Source of the DNA: Pseudomonas sp. BCA17
GTDB taxonomy: Bacteria > Pseudomonadota > Gammaproteobacteria > Pseudomonadales > Pseudomonadaceae
Reading direction: 5' to 3'
Assembly: GCF_004519405.1 (NCBI RefSeq)
Contig: NZ_SGWI01000001.1
Span: 1,827,307 to 1,891,306, forward strand
Length of the DNA stretch: 64,000 nucleotides
Position 1 is the first letter of the stretch. Every line of letters starts with the position of its first letter. This document shows, piece after piece, positions 1-9,042 of this stretch. A program made the position numbers and the translations under genes. The notes under the pieces are model-generated. The model did no database searches, was not told the DNA's origin, and saw nothing but the letters and a program-made list of their open reading frames with translations.

Positions 1-20
1 AATTCCTTGTGCAACTTCAT
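1..20 (-). CDS. start of a further prophage tail gene (cut by window edge)
   Basis: An ATG at 20-18 overlaps the TGA stop of the neighbouring tail gene in an ATGA arrangement and opens a frame reading MKLHKE before the window ends. The same overlap joins most genes of this late operon, so a translated gene probably continues to the left. In P2-like phages the next gene here is often the gpD-type baseplate hub or late control protein, but six residues cannot show that. Confidence 0.35.
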
Positions 21-568
21 GTGTTAGCCCCGCCCAGCCAGCCGTCTACCTTTTTCAGCGTGGCCTCAAAGCCGGTCAGTTCTTCCGTCCCGCTGCTGGA
101 GTCGCCACCGGTACCACCAGTGCCACCCACTGCCCCGCCTGGACCGGACTGCGCGGTAACCGCGTTGCCCGATCGCCGGCCCTCGACTTTCTCAGGATTC
201 GACAGCTTTTCAGTCAGAGTGAACTGGATCAGCCAGGCGCGCAGATTGTCGTCTTCCCGGGCGCTCACGCCTTCGGTAAAAGTCACCTGACGCATCCCGA
301 ACGCGGCAGCGGTGTCGTTGACGATGCGGTAGGTCTTGAGCTGACCGCCGCCTTCAGTCGCTTCCACCAGGCGCATCAGGTCACGCAATTGCACCTGGTC
401 GACGAAGGGAATCATCAGGCTGACCGTCAGGGTCTTAGGCTTAAAGCCTTTATGCCCCTTGTCAGTGTTGCTGGTCTGGCCCGACAGATCGTCGCTCTCG
501 ATGCGCAGATTGCCGGTGACCTTGAGATTCTTCCCGCGCACTTCTTGCCCGTCGAGTAGCAGCGTCAT
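17..568 (-). CDS. phage tail protein of unknown exact role, gpU-like position
   Basis: This 183-residue protein starts with ATG overlapping the stop of the gene upstream (ATGA). The first 130 residues look like a compact beta-rich tail-tube or baseplate fold, including a stretch ending in FTLTEKLSNPEK. This recalls the pattern in P2 gpU and phage DNA-circularisation-type proteins. Residues from about 135 are a glycine/serine-rich linker, followed by a short C-terminal helix. It sits last but one in the tail-gene run after the fibre genes, where P2 relatives carry U and D. The tail-protein role follows from position and general pattern; I do not recognise a named family. Confidence 0.5.
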   Translation of the reverse strand: MTLLLDGQEVRGKNLKVTGNLRIESDDLSGQTSNTDKGHKGFKPKTLTVSLMIPFVDQVQLRDLMRLVEATEGGGQLKTYRIVNDTAAAFGMRQVTFTEGVSAREDDNLRAWLIQFTLTEKLSNPEKVEGRRSGNAVTAQSGPGGAVGGTGGTGGDSSSGTEELTGFEATLKKVDGWLGGANT

Positions 569-1497
569 AGGCCCACCAACTCACGAACGAAACTCAAGCC
601 CTTTTCAGAGCCCACCAGCAGCGCGCCGGCACACAGCACCCACTCATGTCCTGGGGCATCGCCGGCCAGCAGGGCCTGGCGTAGCTCGGTGGCTTTGCCG
701 GGGCCGATCAGGCGGGCACGCATGCTGCTGTCCGGGTTGCCATCGGCCAGCAGGGCTTTCAGGTCGGCCAGTTGCTGATCACGGCCCTGCTGCTGCGCGG
801 CCTTGCGTCCGGCCAGGGCGGTAAGGTCAGCCATGGGCGAGCTGTCGGCCGCGTAGCTCTCCAGGACTGCGAGCTGGCCGGCCATGGTTTGCTGCGCGGC
901 CTTAACCACGGTGCAACGCTCCAGGGGCAGCGCCTGCCAACGCGGCAACGTGCCGGCGGCGGGGATCTCCCACTTTTCCGTCTCCAGCTTCGACAGGTGC
1001 CGTGCGCGGCGTTCGGTTCGCACCAGGTCGGGCATGGGCAACAGGGCATTGAAGCGCTCCAGGCTGTTGGCCAACTGATCAAAGCGTGTTGCCAGGAACA
1101 TCAGGCACAAGGCGAACTGGGGGCCATCGGGCCGGCCGGTGTCGCTCACATCCACCAGTTTGCCGGCCAGCTGCTGCAGCAAGTTCGGCGCTGACAGAAA
1201 ACGCTGATAGCCACGGCCCTGGCCAATGCCGCTTTGAAACGGCGTCACCACCAGGCACGCCGGAGCCTCGCCCATTTGGTCAGCGAGCGCGGCACGGCCT
1301 GCAGCGATTGCGCCCTCTGCCGCACCACCCACCGGCCCTGGGCTGGTGCTGGTTTTACCATTGAGGTCCGCCAGGCGTTTAGCCGTGCTGGCCAGCTCAC
1401 CGCCGGCCAGGCCCTGGGCAGCCGACAGCTGGCCCATCCACTCGGTGGCTTGGGCAGGCCAGCGCATTATTACCGGCGACCAGGTCATGTCAGGCAT
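565..1497 (-). CDS. conserved phage protein of unknown function
   Basis: A 310-residue protein, alanine-, leucine- and glutamine-rich and mostly helical in appearance, with no signal peptide or membrane segment. The ATG overlaps the end of the fibre-assembly-like gene by eight bases and the TGA overlaps the next ATG, so it belongs to the tightly packed late operon. It lies between the fibre module and the last tail genes, a position held in K139-type P2-like phages by uncharacterised tail or baseplate-associated proteins. No catalytic motif is visible and I do not assign a function. Confidence 0.6.
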   Translation of the reverse strand: MPDMTWSPVIMRWPAQATEWMGQLSAAQGLAGGELASTAKRLADLNGKTSTSPGPVGGAAEGAIAAGRAALADQMGEAPACLVVTPFQSGIGQGRGYQRFLSAPNLLQQLAGKLVDVSDTGRPDGPQFALCLMFLATRFDQLANSLERFNALLPMPDLVRTERRARHLSKLETEKWEIPAAGTLPRWQALPLERCTVVKAAQQTMAGQLAVLESYAADSSPMADLTALAGRKAAQQQGRDQQLADLKALLADGNPDSSMRARLIGPGKATELRQALLAGDAPGHEWVLCAGALLVGSEKGLSFVRELVGL

Positions 1498-2128
1498 TTG
1501 GCAGCACCAGGACAGGCAGCTCGGCCACCAGCTCGGCGCTGGTCGGTGTCTTGCGCTTGCCCTGCTCGATCGCCGTCAACTGGTCGTAGCAGTACGCCCA
1601 GCACAGCGAACGCCAGGTGCGAAACGCTATACCGTCGGCTTGAAACTTTGGTACCGAGGGTTCATCCGCGTAGGTGATCACGTCCTTGAGGTCGTTGTAC
1701 CCGGCGGCCTTTGCGGTCTTATCGAGGAACGCTTGTACTCCGGCCACGTACTCGGCTTTGCGTTGCTCCCAGGTCAACGGAGGCGGATCGACCGCCACGG
1801 GACGACCCTTCACAGCCTGAATGACTTTGCCCAGGGCCTGAGCGGCAAACAGTGCCTGGTATTCGCCCTGGGAGATTTCCAGCATCTCGCCGGACGGTGG
1901 CAAGCTGCAGTCCGGGTTGGGAACCTCAATCAGCGGCGGCGCGGCCTTCGGGTCTTTGACCTTAATCATCGGGGGTTTGGCCGTTGGATCCTCCCCCGCC
2001 ATCCAGTTGGGATTCGGCACACTGATCATCGGGTGCTTCCACTTCGGATCAGCGACCAGAATAGTGCGCTCCCCGTGAGCGCGAGTGTCGTAAAAACCTG
2101 CAGTTGCGGCGTGAAAAAAGATGGTCAT
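1490..2128 (-). CDS. tail fibre assembly-like protein
   Basis: The 212-residue frame starts at the ATG at 2128, three bases after the fibre stop; an upstream start at 2152 would lie inside the fibre gene. The N-terminus (MTIFFHAATAGFYD) is typical of small proteins encoded just downstream of tail fibres, which act as chaperones or accessory caps. Residues 25-75 are proline/aspartate-rich repeats with recurring I-x-V-x-[ND]-P units. The C-terminal half is helical and matches no family I can name. The role is inferred from position and the N-terminal pattern. Confidence 0.6.
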   Translation of the reverse strand: MTIFFHAATAGFYDTRAHGERTILVADPKWKHPMISVPNPNWMAGEDPTAKPPMIKVKDPKAAPPLIEVPNPDCSLPPSGEMLEISQGEYQALFAAQALGKVIQAVKGRPVAVDPPPLTWEQRKAEYVAGVQAFLDKTAKAAGYNDLKDVITYADEPSVPKFQADGIAFRTWRSLCWAYCYDQLTAIEQGKRKTPTSAELVAELPVLVLPNA

Positions 2129-2130
2129 GG

Positions 2131-4710
2131 TTAGTACCCAGTGGCTTCCCAATAAATTTCATCTGGCGAACTGAATGGACCAGAAATGACCGAAAACTGG
2201 GCATTACTGACGATCAAAGTGTTGGTGCCTGTCGCTGGGTCTGAGTAGAAAAGGCTGGTGCGAGAGGCAACAAGGGACACACAGCGGTTGGGGAATGCGA
2301 TCGGAAAACTACGATGAGTTACGGTGTCAGAAGCGCCCATCGTGAATCCCCATTGCCGAATCAGCCCGGTCTGTGCGCACTTCCACCAGCCGTTTGGGCT
2401 CAGGGAGGCGGTGTTTTTCAAGACGGCACCTGGCACATCGGCGGTCGCTTGGGGCAAATTGGTAAGCTGGCTTCCATCACCGCTGTAGGTGCCGACGATA
2501 TTCAGGTTCCCACCCTCGCTGATGGTCAGCGCGTTGTTGGTATTCCCTACATGAAACACAACGTTGGCAGGCGTGTTTGAACCGCCGCCGGACCAAACGT
2601 CCATGGATGCCAGATGACGTTCGGCCCAGTTGGTAGCCTTCCAAATCAAATACGCGCTGCCATTGTTCGTGCTATTGATTTGCATAGCGGGGTCTCGGGA
2701 ACGCCAGTCAACGAACCCGCCGGCCATAGAGGGAAAGTCATAGGTAACCGTTCCTGTCAAAAGCCCGCCACTGAGCGGTAATTTTGAGTTGTCAGCGATC
2801 GCGATGTTGGCGGTCCCATCGAACGCTACGCCGTTGATGAGACGAGGCGATGCCAGCTTTGTCGCTGTGGCGGCATTGCCCGACACAGCAATGTCATAGG
2901 TGCCACTCAAACGGGCCTTGGGCAGCGTGCCGAGTGTCAGCGCGTTGGCATTCAAGCCCGTCAGTTGCCCGCCGTCACCGAAATACGACCCCTTGATGCT
3001 CAGGTGTCCAGAGCCGTCCAAGCTAAAAGCCGAAACGGTTCCACCTACATGCATGACCACCGAAGGGACGGAGGTCGACGTGCCTCCGGCATACACCTCC
3101 ATGGCAGCCAGGTGTCGCTCGCTCCAATTGGTACCCTTCCAAACCGAATACGCGGCGCCATTGGACGCGCAATCAATCTGGATCGCGGTTTGCCGCTCCT
3201 GCCAACTGACAAATGACCCGCCGATCATAGGTGCGTTAAAACGAATGCCCCCAGTCAGCGTCCCGCCTGCAAGCGGCAGCTTGGTACCATCGCTAACCGT
3301 GACGTTTCGGCTACCATCGAACTCAATACCGTTGATCAGCCGCGCCGTTTCCAAGCGAGTGGCCGTGCCGGCATTGCCCGTGATCTGGATGTCATAGGAC
3401 CCGGACAGGTTTACCCGGGGCACTGTACCGGCTGTGAGCGCGCCGGCATTGAGGTTCACCAGTCCGCCACCGTCGCCGGAGAGTTTCCCCGTGATCGCCA
3501 CACCGGCGTCAGAAACGCGCACGCCGTTGCCTGTCACGTACCCATCAGTGCCCAACCCCATAAACAAGGTTTTGAAGCCCGTGGACGAGCCGTAGCCGCC
3601 GATGCTGCCGACGACGTTACCACCGGACGTGAACGTCATCCCACGCGCCCAGGCGCTGCCAAAGTAATTGCCGGCCGCATAGACCACATCACCGATCATC
3701 GTGCCGCCGGTCAATGGCAGCTTGGTGGTGTCCTGCACCGTGATGTCCTGCGTACCATCGAAGGCCACACCATTGATAGCGCGGGGGTTGGCCAGCTGCG
3801 TGGCAGAGCCCGACCGCAAGTCAGGGTAATGGCCTACCTTGGCGGCGAAGTGATCCACCAGCGGGCCATCGATAGGCGCGACCACGCGCAGATCGTTGAT
3901 CTGATTCGCGCTCACCAGGTGCGCCAGAGGGATGCAGTAATGCCAGCTGCCGTCAGTGTCCAGGTAGTCCACCTGGTTGGGGTCAAATACCACCTTCCAG
4001 TTGGCCAGCACGTCGTTCAGTTCTCGGCGCAGGGACACATGCAGCCACACCGGCGACAGCAACCCGGGCGGCGCGATCGGCAAGGCGTTGGCCAGCTCAA
4101 CGCGGATACCTTCGATGTAAGCAAGGCCAGGTTTGAGCTGATACCCGGCCGCGACCTTTTCCACCTGCAGACCGGAACGGTAGAAGCACGCGCGACCAAA
4201 CACGTCGCGGTTGCTCAGCCGCTCGCGCTCGTCGATCCCCTTGAGGCGCACAGTAAAGTCATGTTGCCAGGTGCTGGCATCGATCGTGATGCCAGTCAGC
4301 GCTTGGGCCCCGTCAAACACCACCAGGATGTTGCGGGTGACGTTGTTGCCCAACTGCTGCGGCGGGATGTTCTTACGCTTCTGCTGCAACGGCATGTAGG
4401 CCACGGCCAGCAGCACGTTCTCGGCAGTTTCCAGGCCGATCCAGTTCCAGTCAAAGTCCCCGATATCACTACCCAGCATCGAGCTGTAGACCACTTGGTT
4501 CGGGTTCACGAAGCCAATATTCTGCGGGGGGATCGTGTAGGTGTGGACGATCTGCGCCGCCGGCGGCTTCGGCGCGGCGCGATTGACCGGGCCGTTCGGG
4601 TCCAGCCCGGGCACGTTGGCAAAGACAAAGCGCAGGACATCGAGGCGCTGTTGCGCGCCCAGTTTTTGGGCGATCAGGCTTTCACCTGCAAGGGTAATAC
4701 TGGCTCCCAC
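2131..4710 (-). CDS. tail fibre protein (P2 gpH-like, modular)
   Basis: An 859-residue fibre with a GTG start preceded by AGGAG. Residues 1-250 match the conserved tail-collar N-terminal domain that attaches P2-type fibres to the baseplate, including IGLETAENVLLAVAYMP. The shaft from about residue 300 is built of repeated modules around [RA]xINGxxFDG, TKLPLxGGxxTG and SGNAxTATxL. One roughly 165-residue unit is present twice. The last 100 residues, starting near NGWWKCAQTGLIRQWG, resemble the gp53-like receptor-binding tip found on many Pseudomonas phage fibres. It follows gpI and precedes a fibre-assembly-like gene, so this is the host-range determinant of the prophage. Confidence 0.88.
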   Translation of the reverse strand: MGASITLAGESLIAQKLGAQQRLDVLRFVFANVPGLDPNGPVNRAAPKPPAAQIVHTYTIPPQNIGFVNPNQVVYSSMLGSDIGDFDWNWIGLETAENVLLAVAYMPLQQKRKNIPPQQLGNNVTRNILVVFDGAQALTGITIDASTWQHDFTVRLKGIDERERLSNRDVFGRACFYRSGLQVEKVAAGYQLKPGLAYIEGIRVELANALPIAPPGLLSPVWLHVSLRRELNDVLANWKVVFDPNQVDYLDTDGSWHYCIPLAHLVSANQINDLRVVAPIDGPLVDHFAAKVGHYPDLRSGSATQLANPRAINGVAFDGTQDITVQDTTKLPLTGGTMIGDVVYAAGNYFGSAWARGMTFTSGGNVVGSIGGYGSSTGFKTLFMGLGTDGYVTGNGVRVSDAGVAITGKLSGDGGGLVNLNAGALTAGTVPRVNLSGSYDIQITGNAGTATRLETARLINGIEFDGSRNVTVSDGTKLPLAGGTLTGGIRFNAPMIGGSFVSWQERQTAIQIDCASNGAAYSVWKGTNWSERHLAAMEVYAGGTSTSVPSVVMHVGGTVSAFSLDGSGHLSIKGSYFGDGGQLTGLNANALTLGTLPKARLSGTYDIAVSGNAATATKLASPRLINGVAFDGTANIAIADNSKLPLSGGLLTGTVTYDFPSMAGGFVDWRSRDPAMQINSTNNGSAYLIWKATNWAERHLASMDVWSGGGSNTPANVVFHVGNTNNALTISEGGNLNIVGTYSGDGSQLTNLPQATADVPGAVLKNTASLSPNGWWKCAQTGLIRQWGFTMGASDTVTHRSFPIAFPNRCVSLVASRTSLFYSDPATGTNTLIVSNAQFSVISGPFSSPDEIYWEATGY

Positions 4711-4719
4711 AAGAGGCTC

Positions 4720-5244
4720 CTACAGGCTGGCAACCAGCGTTTGCTGATCGTCGTTAAAGTCAGCCGCGACAATGCGCAGCGATACGGGGGTGATGGTCAC
4801 GAAGTCATAGCGCCGGCAGGTACGGCCGTACTGCTGAATCAGCACGCGCAGCAGCTCCGGGTTCTGCGACAGCTGGGAGTCGGAAAGACGCAGCATCACC
4901 ACGTCCCAGTCCCGATCGGGCATGCGCTCGTCAATCTCGACGTAGCCCACGCCCAAACGCTGCAGGATGCGTTTGAGCCCCGCCGTGCTGCCGGCGTCCA
5001 CCGCGTTGATAAAGGCGAACTTGACCCGCAGGCGATACAGGCTCTCCGGTTCGTCCTTGAAACGGCTTATATCCCGTTGCCAGGCCAGCAGGTCCAGCAC
5101 GGTCAGGTGGCAGGTGTCGGCATCCATCTGCAACAGCGGCCACTGCAGCCAGCGTTCGACCGTCTCCCACCAGGACTGAGCAGTGCCTTTCAACTTGGCC
5201 AACTGCGGGCCATCGAGCCAAAACGGCAAATTGAGCTTGATCAT
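4720..5244 (-). CDS. baseplate/tail protein gpI
   Basis: A 174-residue member of the P2 gpI family (phage tail protein I), a baseplate wedge component linking gpJ to the fibre. The N-terminus (MIKLNLPFWLDGP) and the W-x-x-D-x-[CS]-x-[TP]-x-LL-x-x-[LAM]-A-[WF] region near residues 43-56 are typical, as is the conserved arginine-rich helix around residue 70. The ATG overlaps the gpJ stop (ATGA) and the gene ends ten bases before the fibre start. This I-then-H order is standard in P2-like phages. Confidence 0.85.
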   Translation of the reverse strand: MIKLNLPFWLDGPQLAKLKGTAQSWWETVERWLQWPLLQMDADTCHLTVLDLLAWQRDISRFKDEPESLYRLRVKFAFINAVDAGSTAGLKRILQRLGVGYVEIDERMPDRDWDVVMLRLSDSQLSQNPELLRVLIQQYGRTCRRYDFVTITPVSLRIVAADFNDDQQTLVASL

Positions 5245-6413
5245 GCCGGCACCACCTGCAGGCTTTTGATCCTGGGGATGCTCAGCTCTGACACGATGTC
5301 GGCATTGTCAAAATGCAGCGACTCAATGCCGGGGAACTGCTGGTGAAGTTCTTCGCCCAGGCGGCTGAATGAAAACCGCGACTGGGGATAGGTCAGCGTC
5401 GGCTGATAGTCACCGGTACCACTCTCGCGGAACGCCGCACGAATGAACTGTTCCACCTCGGCGCGCAGCTTGGTGCGCTGCTCGACGGTCAGCAGCGGCC
5501 GTGCCCACAGGGTCAGGCTCAGCGCGTGCTGGGTTTCTGGCATGACCATCACCAGCAGGTCATCACCGTGGCCATGGTTTCCTTGATCGCGGATATGCGC
5601 GTTGATTTGCTCCAGGTAAGTCGCCGCCGGCACGTCTGCATCAAACAGCACGTAGGCATTGGCACTGCCTGGCCCACGTGGTGCACCGTGCAAGAAATAC
5701 ACGCCGTCCGGCCGCACGCCCGGGAAGGCGGAGATCATGGCGCGATACACAGAGTCGGTGTGCCACTGGTTGACCGCCGAGAACTGGTTGCGTATGCGCA
5801 AACGCAGCTGATCGTCCGGCTCAGGATCTGCACCTGGTGCAATCAGCCAGCCGTCCGCGTTCACCACTTGGACAATGCCGGCAATGGGCACCGGCAGGAT
5901 GGCGTAGTAACCCGGGGCCAAGTTGTAACCGCTGCCTACGTCCTCGGCTTCTACCGGGACTTCCAGCTGCAGCACGCCGTCCCCGAAGGTCACGGTCTGG
6001 GTAGTGATCAACTGATAGATATGCCCGTTGATCGCTGCGGACTGCACCACGACGCCGGCGGGCAATTCCAACGCACCACCCGGCACATCGCGGGTAAACA
6101 GCAGCACCCCTTTGGCCTTGGTCGCGCCTTTGCGCTCGACATTGACCGCCCAGGCCAGCATATCCAGCCATTTGTCGCGTGCGGTTTTGACAAAGAAGTT
6201 GGGCAGGATCGTGCCGCTGACGAAATTGATCAGCCACAGCACTGGCTTGGTCACCAGGGCGGTAATCACACGCCAGAACGGCGAATAGGCGCTGGTGTTG
6301 CTCATCTTGCTGCCCTGGGCCGCGACTTCCTTTTCCCACGCCTGGCGCAAGCCCTCCTCAGTGACTGGGATGCCGCCGTCAACCAGGGCCTGCTTAAAAT
6401 CTACGTCGCTCAC
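5241..6413 (-). CDS. baseplate assembly protein J
   Basis: A 390-residue baseplate J-like protein (P2 gpJ / Mu gp47 family), which forms the baseplate wedge around the tail hub. The start is GTG, overlapping the stop of the DUF2590 gene (GTGA). Recognisable segments are the D-x-W-L-D-x-[LW]-A domain entry near residue 87, the beta-sandwich with G[YN]NLAPG near 172, and PxPDDQLRxRIR near 208. The last 100 residues end with SLHFDNADI. It is followed directly by gpI, as expected. Confidence 0.9.
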   Translation of the reverse strand: MSDVDFKQALVDGGIPVTEEGLRQAWEKEVAAQGSKMSNTSAYSPFWRVITALVTKPVLWLINFVSGTILPNFFVKTARDKWLDMLAWAVNVERKGATKAKGVLLFTRDVPGGALELPAGVVVQSAAINGHIYQLITTQTVTFGDGVLQLEVPVEAEDVGSGYNLAPGYYAILPVPIAGIVQVVNADGWLIAPGADPEPDDQLRLRIRNQFSAVNQWHTDSVYRAMISAFPGVRPDGVYFLHGAPRGPGSANAYVLFDADVPAATYLEQINAHIRDQGNHGHGDDLLVMVMPETQHALSLTLWARPLLTVEQRTKLRAEVEQFIRAAFRESGTGDYQPTLTYPQSRFSFSRLGEELHQQFPGIESLHFDNADIVSELSIPRIKSLQVVPA

Positions 6414-6727
6414 AGGGTCACCTCGATGTCGCCAAATTTCAGCGTTTTCGCCGTGACCAGGTACTGGCCAGACTCCACTTGTTTAATAAGGGCTGTGCCC
6501 GGTACCAGGCGCTCGTCGGCCTCCACCAGCAGTTCCAGTTGCTGGATGCAGTCGCGCTGACGCAGCTTGCTGCGCTCGGCCACCAGCGTGACCAGCAAGC
6601 CGCTCTCGCGGATCATGTGCGCGATGTCCTGGGCGATGCTGGCCCGGTCCTCGATCAGCAACGGCTGACGCGATGGGTCCAACACCAGGTCGTTGTCGGC
6701 GATCAGCAGGTCGATGTATTCGCTCAT
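6410..6727 (-). CDS. DUF2590 family tail/baseplate protein
   Basis: A 105-residue protein beginning MSEYIDLLIADNDLVLD, the signature of DUF2590, a family seen in K139-type P2-like phages between the tape measure and baseplate J. Its position and size match P2 gpW / T4 gp25-like baseplate wedge proteins, so a baseplate role is likely but inferred. ATG overlaps the tape measure stop and its own stop overlaps the gpJ start. Confidence 0.8.
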   Translation of the reverse strand: MSEYIDLLIADNDLVLDPSRQPLLIEDRASIAQDIAHMIRESGLLVTLVAERSKLRQRDCIQQLELLVEADERLVPGTALIKQVESGQYLVTAKTLKFGDIEVTL

Positions 6728-9036
6728 CCGCCCACCGCCATGGCCAACATGCCTTCCAGCTCCAGCGGGTTCATCGGTTTGCCGGTGTGAATGTTGACGT
6801 TCTCCACGTGCGTGCCCTTGTTTTGGGTTTGGTTGTTGTTCTGGATGCTGGCCAGCAAGCCGCCCCGGGGCACGGCGTCGGGCCGTTTAGGTGACAGGCT
6901 GGTTACGGCGTTGTTGATCCGTTGCTGGCTCTGCTCGGCCTTCTCGGTCGGCTTGGACGCGGTGACCAGCGCCGGCGGTTGCGTTGGCTGCGCAACGTGT
7001 AGTTGCGGCCCGATCGGCGCCGGTGTTTTTAATGCCGGCGCGGCGACCAGGGCCGGCGCTGCGCGTGGGGCTTCGGGAGCAGTCAGTGGCTGGGCGATCG
7101 GCGCCGGTGTTTTCGGCACCGGTGCCAATACCAGAGCAGGAGCTTGGGTCTGCGGCTGCAGCGCGTTGAGTGCTGGCATCGCCGGCGCCGGTGTCTTTGG
7201 TGTAGCAGCCAGCATCAGGGGCGACGCCTGGATCGGCTGCTGGGGCGCGCTGACCAACTGCGCCAGCAATGGCGCCTCGACCTGGGGTGCGCTGATCGTC
7301 GGCAGATCCGGCGCCGCCGGCATGTCACCGAACACCGCATCGATACTCACGCCGGGGATCTTGTTCAGCATCTCGATCAAGCCATTGATAGCGCTTTTGA
7401 AGATGTTGACGATGCCGTCCCAGGCCGCGCTGGCCAGGTTCGACCAGCCGCCCATGGAGTCGAACCACTCCGACAATGCGGTCAGTTGGCTACTGACCCA
7501 CTGGAACGCCTCACTGTTGAGTAGCGCACTGGTCCACTCGTCCCAGTAAATAATCGCTGCCGCTACGGCCGCGACCAGGGCAACAATGCCGATCACGATC
7601 CAAGTCACCGGGTTGGCCAACAACGCCGTGTTAACCAGCCAGATCGCGCCCTGCCACAGCAGCATCCCGCCTTTGACAAGGCCCATCCAGGCGACCATCA
7701 GCACCAGGCCGGCCACAAAGCCGATCACCATCACGGTGTGGTAGAGGAACATGGCGATACTGCGCAGGCCGGCCATGGTTAGGACTTTCCACACCGTGAC
7801 CATACCCAGCCAGACCATCTTCGACATGCCCACAGTCAAGGTAAGCAAGGACATGGCGGCGATGATCCCGAACACCACCAATGTGGCGATTCCGATCACG
7901 CGGGTGATATTGGGGAACAACTGGGTCCAGCGGGTCAGCGTCCCGGCAATGCCCACCAGGCGATCCATCAGCGGTGTCAGGATGGGAATCAACGACTGGC
8001 CAAAGGCAATACGCAGGGCCTGCACGGCGGCGCTGAACTGCTGCCACGGATCCACCATGTTTTTGGCCATACGCTCGGCATTTTCCAGGCCGCGCACATT
8101 GCCCAGCTGTTCCATACCGTTCTTCAACCGCTCGGTGTCGCCCATCAAAGTGGTGATCAACCGCGCCGCTTCGCCGCCAAAGGCGTCGCGTAGCTTCTTC
8201 CCATTGGCCTCGATTGTCAGATCCCCGAACTTGCCTTTGAGCTTGTCCAGGACGTCCATGATCGGCAGTAACTTGCCCTTTTGGTCCACAAAGGACATGC
8301 CCAGCTTTTCCGATGCACCGCTGACGTTCTCAAAGAACGACTTGTAGAGACCGCCAGCCTCCCCGCCGTCCATGGTGTTGCCAAGGGCGCCCAGCACGGC
8401 CATTTGTTCGGCCAGGCTCACACCGGCGGTGCTGGCCAAGCCGCCTGCAGCTTTGAACGCTTCGCCAATCTGCTCGCCACTGGTGCGAAACAGCTGCACC
8501 GCCGTGGCGGTTTGGCCTGTCAGGGTTTCGACCCACTGACCTTTGCCCATGGCGTCAGCCTGGCCCTTGAACAGGTTGTACATGGTGCCAACGTAGGTGC
8601 CCATGGTGCCGGCGTCGGACTTGGTGGCCTTGGCCAACAGGTTGCTGGCATTGGTGAAGGTGGCCAACTGACTGCCCGCCAGCCCCTTAATAGCGCCCTC
8701 GATGTGATACGCCGAGGCAACAAAGTCTTTGGCGTTCTCGCCGTAGGCCACGGAAAACTCCAGGGACTTGCGATTCAGCGCATTCAGCGCGTCTTCGGCC
8801 ACGTTCAGCGAACGGACTTCGCCCAGGGCGCGGTTCATCTCCAGCGCCGGCTCCATTGATTGGGTGATACCGACATATGCGCCCGTAATGCCCGCAAGGC
8901 CGAAGCCCATGGTCTTAATGTGCTTTTCGCTCTGTTCAGCCAGGTCAGAAAAGCCCATTTTCACCTTGCCCATGGGAGCTGTGACCTTATCGGTCAGGCT
9001 CAAAATGAAAGCCAGGCGGGCACTTTTGTCAGCCAT
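6724..9036 (-). CDS. tail tape measure protein (gpT-like)
   Basis: This 770-residue protein sets tail length. The ATG at 9036 is preferred over a TTG one codon upstream. Residues 1-350 form the TP901-type tape measure core (TDKVTAPMGKV, then an MxxGLAGIT segment and repeated helical blocks). Residues about 375-510 contain four or five strongly hydrophobic helices, expected for the part that enters the host membrane. Residues 575-730 are a proline/alanine-rich tail with recurring TPAPxxxxL units. It lies directly after the chaperone pair E/E', which normally coats it during assembly. Confidence 0.92.
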   Translation of the reverse strand: MADKSARLAFILSLTDKVTAPMGKVKMGFSDLAEQSEKHIKTMGFGLAGITGAYVGITQSMEPALEMNRALGEVRSLNVAEDALNALNRKSLEFSVAYGENAKDFVASAYHIEGAIKGLAGSQLATFTNASNLLAKATKSDAGTMGTYVGTMYNLFKGQADAMGKGQWVETLTGQTATAVQLFRTSGEQIGEAFKAAGGLASTAGVSLAEQMAVLGALGNTMDGGEAGGLYKSFFENVSGASEKLGMSFVDQKGKLLPIMDVLDKLKGKFGDLTIEANGKKLRDAFGGEAARLITTLMGDTERLKNGMEQLGNVRGLENAERMAKNMVDPWQQFSAAVQALRIAFGQSLIPILTPLMDRLVGIAGTLTRWTQLFPNITRVIGIATLVVFGIIAAMSLLTLTVGMSKMVWLGMVTVWKVLTMAGLRSIAMFLYHTVMVIGFVAGLVLMVAWMGLVKGGMLLWQGAIWLVNTALLANPVTWIVIGIVALVAAVAAAIIYWDEWTSALLNSEAFQWVSSQLTALSEWFDSMGGWSNLASAAWDGIVNIFKSAINGLIEMLNKIPGVSIDAVFGDMPAAPDLPTISAPQVEAPLLAQLVSAPQQPIQASPLMLAATPKTPAPAMPALNALQPQTQAPALVLAPVPKTPAPIAQPLTAPEAPRAAPALVAAPALKTPAPIGPQLHVAQPTQPPALVTASKPTEKAEQSQQRINNAVTSLSPKRPDAVPRGGLLASIQNNNQTQNKGTHVENVNIHTGKPMNPLELEGMLAMAVGG

Positions 9037-9042
9037 CAAAAT

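Noticed and set aside
3829..5346. A 505-codon plus-strand open frame opposite the fibre and baseplate genes
   Set aside because: It lies antisense to gpI and the fibre N-terminus, is rich in His, Gln, Arg and Val as antisense GC-rich frames are, and has no domain.
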